This document shows positions 50,560 to 64,000 of a DNA stretch of 64,000 nucleotides, in pieces (the stretch's first letter is position 1; each line of letters begins with the position of its first letter). The notes under the pieces are model-generated. The model saw only the letters and a program-made list of their open reading frames with translations. It was not told the DNA's origin and made no database searches. The stretch is from Urechis unicinctus. Lineage: Eukaryota > Annelida > Polychaeta > Xenopneusta > Urechidae. The stretch covers positions 62,142,204 to 62,206,203 of the forward strand of contig CM067356.1 of NCBI GenBank assembly GCA_034190875.2. The letters run 5' to 3'. The position numbers and the translations under genes are program-made.

Positions 50560-51890
50560 GAACCTGTGGGTCACAGTCAGAAGTACATTTATCATCATAC
50601 ACACTCTCTGTATCAATGCATTCAATACATAGCGTACATTAGGCCGTAGGAACGAATCACGTCTAAGATATGTATGAGCTCAAACAAAACCTTCGCAGCA
50701 TATCGCACGCAATACAATGGAGGCTTCATCATCATAAAAAATAATGAAATGGCATTCAATTGAAAGCTCTGTTCGCTGGCAAGTGGTTTTAATCAAAATG
50801 ATGATTTGTATGAGCTAAACTTCTTCTTCATTACGTTTATGTATTGAACATTTTTTGAGACCAAACGAATGAAAAGCAATCAATGAAACTCTGTTTATGC
50901 AAGCTAAGCGCAATGATAATCTCATAGCTAGTCGTTTTCGAAATATTATTTTGCAGTGCTCTTTTAACCCAAGACTCTAATTAATCGAGAGCAAATATGA
51001 GAATATCATGTTTCTATTCTTGAATATACAAGAAAATATCTCATGGTCTACAAAATCTGTTGCTTTGGACTGGATAATTTTTATTCCACAACAATTAACC
51101 CGTATTTTCTGCTGTCATTGCGATTATGATTATCCCCCTAACTTAAACCGGACTTCTGCACTTCGGCAACCACGTGCTGTGTAGAGGTTTATGATAAATA
51201 CACGCTGCGTACATGTACTAAAATGAGCAATTTTCTAATTCATCGCTCTTCTTTCTGTATATATAGCAACTTATGATATGTGATATAGCGGGTATATGGG
51301 TGACCGGTTTTATTACGAGTACACCATAAACTATTTCTATGCTATTCGATGACGGTTTGGCGCAGGACGTGTAGCCAACCCACTTCTTGCCTGGCGCTGT
51401 TTATTGATATCACACCCACTTTGTATTACAGCCTCCATCATTCAGCGAGCTTCTGTGATGGGCAACATGCGACGCTTGCATCTGTAACACAAAGTGGCGG
51501 TGCAAAACCATTTTGAGTGGTGCTGCTGCCGTTGGAAGTATTACAGTGTTTCGGATAAATCCCATTAGCCTAAGTAAATATATCATTCGCCACATTATTC
51601 GTTCTCAGCTTAGTTGATCACAAAACGAATTTTAAATCAAATAAAAATTTCCGTAGCATATACAATAATACTGTATTTCGTACACAGCGACATAGTAGAC
51701 GACAATTGCACTTTCGTCGACAAACGTGGACCATTATGCAGTGACGTGCACATTGAAATGAACGAGATAGAAATGAGTGTTGCTCGTGGAATAGTAGGAG
51801 GCATTAACAGAATCAAATCATTGCCTCGAAGGTTCCACAGTCTATTGCAAAGCATTATTACTTAGATTATTATGCATGGTACGGTGCTTC
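50560..51890. other. Part of copy 2 whose first third is displaced in copy 1
   Basis: 50,560-50,980 matches 24,240-24,700 instead of the expected place near 17,950. The remainder (51,000-51,890) has no counterpart and contains a plus-strand frame (51,614-51,865, 83 codons, with a helical tail near GIVGGINRIKSLPRR). Confidence 0.5.
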
Positions 51891-52387
51891 CTTTGTGTCC
51901 TTCTTTTTTGTGTTATGCTTAAAAGCACAAACATGTTGTGATAGCGTTGATGCGTCATTCCCGGCCAAGTGCGGCATAATTCTAATTCAGTATGTATAAT
52001 GAGCTAATTTTGTATCATAAATAGACACAGCAATTATCAATTCAAAACCATCAAAGTGTCAAACACCAGAAAAACCGTATATTGGCTATAATGTCGTATA
52101 TATATACCAAACCTTCGTTGTTGGTTCACATAGAGCCGAAATCATACATTGGAGGATCGCAGATTATCACAAATTTGAATACGAACCTTTCATCAATACA
52201 TCGATAAAATCAAAATATTTGACAATGTAAATTGATAGTATGGAAAACAGACCAGCATTTAACAGGCCAACCGTTTGAGCTTATGCTCGTACAACATTTG
52301 ATCATTTTCACAGTCAACCCAACTATTTAAGCGGATGGTTTCGCTAGCATTAAAAACATCGACTGACCATACCGATCCTCACGCACT

Positions 52388-52436
52388 TATATATATATAT
52401 ATATACGAGTATATATATTATATTACTTAATATATA
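52388..52436. repeat. Short (TA)n runs between the 360-bp units
   Basis: Interrupted TA dinucleotide runs separating the two related units of the copy-2 insert. Confidence 0.9.
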
Positions 52437-52687
52437 TCATCATATATGCCCCAAGCCTTCGTGTTGGTTCACCTAGAACGGAAATCATACATTTGAGGAG
52501 TACGGATTATCACATTTAACACAAACCTTTCACCAATACATTCCAATTATTAAATCTCTGCGATAAAATCAGAATATTTGACAAGATAATCGATAGCATT
52601 GAAAACAGACCAGCACATTGAAGGCCAACCGTTAACACCCTGATGCTCGCCCAACAATTTCGATTCAATCTATATTTCCGAGTAATT

Positions 52688-52779
52688 AGGCACACACACT
52701 GCTAGCACACAAACACATCGACACACACACACACACACACACCACACACAAACACACACACACATCGACACACTACGAC
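52688..52779. repeat. (CA)n-rich microsatellite
   Basis: CA dinucleotide array with interruptions, including two ACATCGACAC units. Confidence 0.95.
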
Positions 52780-52879
52780 GCACTTTATTTAAGCGCCGAT
52801 TCAATAGAGTGATAAGCATATTACAGGCATGGTTGAATGATGCTATACTGTCTGTGGTTTGACTTGTACATAACAACCC

Positions 52880-53240
<361 letters not shown>

Positions 53241-55249
53241 CTGTTCACCCTCTTGTTGTCCGTTCTATCGTGTCACAATAAAGCTGTCTGCATAAGCTGT
53301 CCCCAAAACTGTGCACCTATAACTAGTACGTCAAATTATTTAGTGCTTGTGTGACAAATAATTTCCAACGTTACATGTACCTTCTTTTTTGTATAGCAAG
53401 TATTAAACTTTTTGTATGGCTGTGTCTATCGCTAAATTAGGCATGGACGTGCGATCTAGTAACATGTTGCAGAATGTATTTAAAGGAGCCACTCACATAC
53501 AAAATAGACAGCACATAATTATTATGATAGTAACAAGTTATTCCTTCAATGTGCTTACTAAGTCCTCCGGCAGGCGTAAAAAAGCCTTGCAGGCCTTAAC
53601 ACTACCAGTGTCATTGAACATATAGTCATCACAATGAGGGTTGCATACAACGGAAACATTTGCCTTTGATGAATGTAGTTTTTAAGCTGTTGTGGGGAAT
53701 CTTACCATCTCGCGTGTATCTCAGCCTATATATGCACCGGCAACCATAGGACGTAGTGGTTTGCGAAAGATTGTCGGGACTATTTGCAAGCTGTATATGT
53801 AACTTTATAATAATACAGTTAGTTTGTAATAACATGCTGCGTCAATACTCATCCGAAGAACACCAAATGCACTTATCTCCGCGTAAAAATAAGTAGCCGG
53901 TGCTTTCAATTAATGACCTGATAAACTTGAAGCAAAAATGATTTAATTGATTGTATTGTTCCGTCAAAGTATGCATTCATCGCAGCTGATAGGCGATCTG
54001 AATTGAGTAAAAGCAAGGCATAAGATGAGGATCTTTTTTTGAAAAACAACAGAACACAACAGGCAGAGCAGTGTTAAAGTTCTGCTAATAAACAAAATCG
54101 CTAACGAACGTATGAATGTGTTAATTTATCATCCACATATAGAGATTCGATAGATTCAAAGTGTGCGTCAAATTGATTCAACCTTTTGCTGCTGGATGGA
54201 AACGGCGAATCAACTCAATGCTTATTATCTTTAACGATATCATTTTCAATGCCTTACCGAATAAAAGTATACATAACTAATTTTATGGAAGCCATGGCCT
54301 TAGACATTAACAAAATAAATATATAGATATTGGACCTTCGAAAGCACATCTTTGCTGCGTATCTAACATTGATCGTTCGGATCATCCCTTGATATGGTCA
54401 GAGTTGCTCTCACTGATTACAGTTAGTTGCTCACTCTATTGCGACCATGCAGGCTCTTTGATAACGGTGATCATTTACTCAAGAACGAATGTCATGGCTC
54501 CATGTCACATTTAGTATTTAGTGGTTCTACTTGGTACTCAAAGTTCTAATGGGAACAGGCTCTAAGGTCTGTGCACATTAGACACATATTCGTGTGCACA
54601 TTATCTCATCCGATCGTTTCGCTGAAATTGCATTCACATTCGAACATTATCAAGAACCCTTGCACGCACAACGGCCACTATAATCATGCAAATTAGTTTT
54701 GCATATATGGTAATGAATTGGTTCTTCGGGAGCGTTGATTTTACAGCCCACGTCCTGTTGTGTTACCAAGTGATGCAATGTTTTTCGTGATTGCTGACCA
54801 TATACTGTGAAGTGCAACGCAAAAAACCGGGGCAATTAAGATGGCGGGAACAAGTGCATCGTCGTCCGTTATTTTATAGCTCATTCGAAAATCTTGCACC
54901 GGATGCTCATAGTATCAGTCAATATCAGAGTCAATAACCCTGCCAAGACTAAGGCAATCATATTCATTAAACATAATGGCGAATTTGTAAAGGAAATCAT
55001 ATTACCACAACCCGATAAAATAGTTCACCAACATGTGCAGCCTCCATCAATCAATTATGAAACCTTAAGGCTGAACGCATTTGGCGGGGTAACTCACTAA
55101 CCTTCAAAGTCTAATGCTGTCTATTAGAAAGCATATTCGTTCAGCATATTGCTGCTCTCAATGTTTAGCTATAACAAGAGTAATGACTAGCTTCAACTTT
55201 CAGTTCCAGCTAGATTTGCAGTTGCATAATACAACATGAGTGTGTGGTT

Positions 55250-55460
55250 TAGATGCAAATAGATACATGACCTCAGCTCTGGGGAACATACTAGACATTA
55301 AAACATCCATTTAACGTAATAGCCGGATGCGTTGTACAAATAGTGGCGCATAAAAATACGTTGTGACAATCAGACAGCCTTTATATTTGTCAGAGAAAGC
55401 AGCTAGTTGCAACTTTGTTATTCCCCTCTGCCTCCGAGTTGTCGGTTTGTATTTTAAACA
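55250..55460. other. Short copy-2 stretch in place of the 3-kb copy-1 stretch
   Basis: It replaces 20,205-23,175 of copy 1. No frame or motif is seen. Confidence 0.45.
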
Positions 55461-56159
55461 TACGTCGTGATGAGGCAAATCGTTTTGAGAGAATATATTA
55501 CCTTAATTGCTGTTGAGTCGTATCAGAGACGTTTAGCGTCTCAGGTCCTGGCTAATGTTTACAAAAAGAGCATATATCCGAGGAGCCTTAAGTGTATTAA
55601 GAGCCGTGGCTGTATGGGACAACGTCGATGGGTCATTTAAACTCCGATACGTCAAAAATAGCAGGAAAGAACCATGCTGTAATAATATTGAAGTTGTTGC
55701 GCGCTGTGACAGGAAGCCAATTTAGGCTTAAGACCAGTGGTGGTATGTGCGTTCGATAACTTGATCGACAGGTGATCGAAGCTGCGTTGTTGTGGACGCG
55801 ATAGATCCTTTGAGAGGAGTACATCTGAGATGCAGCACATGGGAATGGCAAAGTAGTCGATGACTAATAACTCGACTAGGCACTTGCTGGTTTCGAAAGT
55901 CAACCCTCGTCCGTACATGGCCAATATTGCGTAGGTGGAAACTTGCTGACATGGCCATGTTCTTGACACTTACTGTAATTGAGAGGGACAAATTAAACAA
56001 GACCCCGATATTTTGGACTGGCTCCTTACAACTCTAGATTTCTGATCGTGCAACCGAACAGGGTGACAAGAGAGCTGTTTGCCAGAGCTTATATGAAAAA
56101 AGCCAGCATTCTCACTGTCATTTTTCGCAGAAAAAGTAGCACAAATCAGATTTGAGCGT

Positions 56160-56660
56160 CCAGCTGTCCCTTCCAGCCCTCCCCTTTTATTCACGCTTGA
56201 AAATCAACCTTACCTTCTATGTAACAAATAAGCACAAAAGAGCTGGCCACGGTTTTGGCGAAATCTCCAACAAAGCGCTGCAGTCTCGTTCCTACCCTAC
56301 TTGGAAGGTCAACCAAGATGCAGTCGAATTACAACAACTGTTGGTGAAAGTCATCAATTCATCAGTGTTTTACAACTGCGGCGGTCCCTCTCGATCCAGA
56401 GGATTCTTTTTTAACTCAAGTGCTGCTTTCGACACAATTTACCACGCCATACTCCTCAACAGGATTCATATTGGTATCAACCCTTTAGTGGATTAGGTCA
56501 TACCTGGAAAAGCTAAATGATAAATTAAAACATCTTTGCGTAAAGACCGTTAGCTTGATTAAATATAAGCTCGTTCAACAGTCCGCGACAATAAAGGTTG
56601 CGTTTTAGGCTGAGGTGCTGATGGCATAAATGGAAAAACACGGTTCTACTGGCTTAACAT
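56160..56660 (+). mobile_element. LINE reverse-transcriptase remnant, copy 2
   Basis: The plus strand reads VELQQLLVKVINS, then SSAAFDTIYHAILLNRI (from about 56,412) and GIN, followed after a stop by a weak SYL-type region. The S-A-A-F-D-T-I-.-H-.-I-L-L block is the reverse-transcriptase core of CR1/L2/Jockey-like LINEs, normally D-L-S-A-A-F-D-T-I-D-H. The first catalytic Asp of that block is replaced (NSS for DLS). No intact endonuclease or YADD box is found, so it is a dead, partial copy. It is better preserved than its partner at 23,880-24,160. Confidence 0.78.
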
Positions 56661-57249
56661 CACTACATCTGCTTTGAAAAAAAACGCTATTAATCTGTAA
56701 CAGAACGCTTAACGCTAGTAAAGGTACTTAAGTTACCCTTTTAATCCAGGGCATATAAACAATAATCCAAGGCAAGAGCTTACCCAAGAAGAAATGATTT
56801 GCCAAAAAGACATCTTCTAAATATACCATCAGACCATATTGTTGTAGACGATCCTACATGCGTCTGAATTGCCCTGCCGTAATATCACAGTTTATGCAAT
56901 ACTTCATTATCTAGGCATGATGCTAATTATTCACCATTCAAATACTTGCAATATTTGCATGGTCAGTTTTCTATGGGGAACCAAAGTAGTTCACATCATG
57001 TGGTAATAAGGACACACAATGGCAGTATTATGTTAAAATATTACTTTAAAGGTAAGTTGTAAACTTAATGGCCAAGCAAACAAACCTGAAAAATAATTCC
57101 CTTGGGTTCTTGTATCACGTATCGGTAGCAGCTGAAAAACTTGCTTTTTGTTGTTCATCACTTACATGATGGCACGTTCATAGACAATACTCGTGAAAGT
57201 GTCTTGACTTTTAAATACAGTAATCGATCATCTGTTCCGAATAGATAAG

Positions 57250-58780
57250 CTGACACGCAACTTATCCGCTTGATTGATATTCAGCCACTTCTATAGTTGC
57301 ATGATTCTCGGGATACGATGTCGTGGTCGATTTGCAGGGTGATAGAAAATGGCTATATGGCTTAGATGGTGCAGTCAGTTTTACAATTGTATAGGTGCAT
57401 GAAATTAGAAAGCAGAGAATGACGAATCGCGTCAGTGGGACAGCATTATTCACGAAAGACTATGATAGGACGTAAGTATTTGATGCAGCTTTAAATAGAA
57501 GCCTCCATACGGCATATTTGGCCGCGTTATCTAAAACGTCTGATCAGCGCCAATTGATATCTAAAATTAACATTTGATTCGCCCTGTCCAAATCACAATC
57601 TGAGCGGAACATCTTTGCCTTATTTGGTTTCTCGGCCTTCTTGAATGGTTCATATTATTTGTGATGAGATTATGGCGTGTACCTTCGATCTATTGTTGGA
57701 TTGGTTGTCCCTGATAAAACAAATAAAACCGATTTTGTGATATATCACATGGCTTAAGGTGCAAAACTTCACATACGAAACAAAGAACAATAAACAGAAC
57801 CTTATGACGGTACAGCTTATTATCATAGTCTATTGCAAGGCACTGCTGCGCATGGTGCTCTGGCAAGACGGAGATATAAACTTTGCTACCGATCATTTAT
57901 AACATCACGTGAACATGCTATCGTATGCCTTATACTGCCAAACATGTGCAGGAAAACATGTGCAGAGGCAAATGTTACAGGACACGGCATATCCGTCAGC
58001 TGACCTAAGTTCTTAATTAGTAAACTTTTTCTCCGGATATTTGGATACAGCGGATATTGAATCGATATCGCCGCTTGAATCATTTGGTATATCAAATTTA
58101 TGATCGAAGCATTTCTGGATTCGGGTCAGCCATAATAGAAAAATGCCTGAACGAACGCCTGATGTAAAGCAGGCGATACAGTATGCAGACAAAATGGCGC
58201 CTTGCGATGGCAAATGCAGGTCAGGCAATACGTCGTTTTGCAGAAGATTGGTCGATGCATTAATTGGTCAGCTGCTACCAGTGCCACGCTGTATTGCAAC
58301 CACAATTCACTTGATTGAGAATATCAAGTTTTGGCGGTTCCATTTAGCATACAAATCCCATAACACCTAACGTCCGGTAACTAGTATCGATAAGTGGTCC
58401 CACTGGCTATTCGTATAAGCATGCACATAAATTGTTTTTGTGGTAATAATTTTTTGGAGGTATGAAATGTTTTATTTAATTGTTTTTCTTCTTCAGTTAC
58501 ACACACTGCTTGCTTATCAGAGGAGACGCTTACAGAACTTGTATATAAATATTATTAAATTGACCCTGTAGCTTTCAAACAACGTTGTTAAGTGGGATAA
58601 TAGGGCATATTTACCTGCAATCGCTTGCAATCTTGTCATCAATAGGGATTAACGTGTCATTTTAAACGTTCTTGTGCTTGTACACGACATCACACACATT
58701 GTTCAAGGTCCATTTGCGCGCGACAGTAAAAATGAACAATAGAGAGATTGAGTGATAAAACCCTCTGCATTCTGAGAGAG
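57250..58780. other. Unique stretch with adjacent short frames
   Basis: On the minus strand, frames at 57,886-58,095, 57,690-57,896 and 57,262-57,453 follow each other closely. On the plus strand 58,143-58,370 starts at ATG (75 codons, Cys/Arg-rich start). The close packing is notable, but no product can be named and chance cannot be excluded. Confidence 0.35.
58143..58370 (+). CDS. Hypothetical 75-codon ORF, its start duplicated nearby
   Basis: ATG-started frame with a charged start (MPERTPDVKQ), a Cys-containing middle and a hydrophobic/aromatic tail, ending TAA. The first 70 bp of this ORF recur in scrambled form inside the microsatellite at 58,853-58,948. No family is recognised. Confidence 0.25.
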   Translation: MPERTPDVKQAIQYADKMAPCDGKCRSGNTSFCRRLVDALIGQLLPVPRCIATTIHLIENIKFWRFHLAYKSHNT

Positions 58781-59096
58781 AGAGAGAGATCGAGATGAAG
58801 ATAGAGAGAGGGGGATCGATATATTTATATATATATATAGCCGATATATATATGAAAAATACCTGAACGAAGCCTGATGTAAAGCGGGCGATAATATATA
58901 TATATATATATCTATAGATATATATCTATATATGGCGCCTAGCGATGGATATACGCATATATATCTATATAGACACAGAGATATATATTTATACGAAGAT
59001 ATCGATCATTATACATATATATTTATATATGCTACCATATATATATATATAATATATAATATATATATACTATATTGAGATATATCAATATATATA

Positions 59097-59135
<39 letters not shown>
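58778..59135. repeat. Compound (GA)n/(TA)n microsatellite with embedded unique pieces
   Basis: A GA-rich part (58,778-58,815) is followed by broken TA runs up to a pure run at about 59,098-59,132. Pieces of non-repetitive sequence are embedded, including a split copy of 58,137-58,210. Confidence 0.92.

Positions 59136-64000
<4,865 letters not shown>

Noticed and set aside
58143-58370. Reverse-transcriptase YADD box (QYADKMAPC)
   Set aside because: One acidic residue is missing and none of the surrounding reverse-transcriptase blocks is present, so the match is probably chance.

Overview
The window looks like nuclear DNA of an animal, most likely an invertebrate. It is AT-rich and low in gene density, with long (TA)n and (CATA)n microsatellites, minisatellites, LINE remnants with reverse-transcriptase or RNase H motifs, GT/AG introns with matching phases, and a membrane-anchored sulfotransferase of a kind common in marine invertebrates. 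I see no bacterial operons, rRNA, tRNA or CRISPR. The species cannot be fixed from the sequence.

Layout. 0.2-0.7 kb is a (CATA)n array. 2.07-2.94 kb holds the last exons of a small unrecognised plus-strand gene. 3-7.8 kb has no recognisable gene. 7.86-25.16 kb is copy 1 of a large decayed repeat, made of an outer part A (7.86-10.19) and a long part B (10.2-25.16). 25.2-30.4 kb is a unique island with a (TA)n run, a hairpin, a 30-bp and a 32-bp minisatellite, and the sulfotransferase gene (28,936-30,241), which is complete except for one frame shift. 30.94-57.24 kb is copy 2 of the same repeat: part A is inverted (30.94-34.77), part B is direct (35.68-57.24), and a short LINE RNase H remnant lies between them. 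57.3-64 kb is mostly unassigned, with two large (TA)n-rich stretches.

The main discovery is this diverged segmental duplication. Copies of at least 17 kb lie about 29-35 kb apart, one end is flipped, a roughly 0.45-kb piece is moved, and large indels separate the copies. Both copies carry short stretches that look protein-coding, but neither has a long intact frame and I could not name the family. It may be an old large transposon, a virus-like fossil or a decayed host region.

Copy 2 contains a clean 2.76-kb insertion (35,905-38,668) flanked by TTAA with inverted ends. Copy 1 has the empty site at 10,357-10,360. The insertion carries a decayed transposase with conserved introns, probably of the Kolobok superfamily. 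LINE reverse-transcriptase remnants sit at matching places in both copies, so the order of events reads: LINE insertion, duplication, TTAA-element insertion. A CpG-rich first exon with a clean splice donor sits on the minus strand inside the TTAA element.
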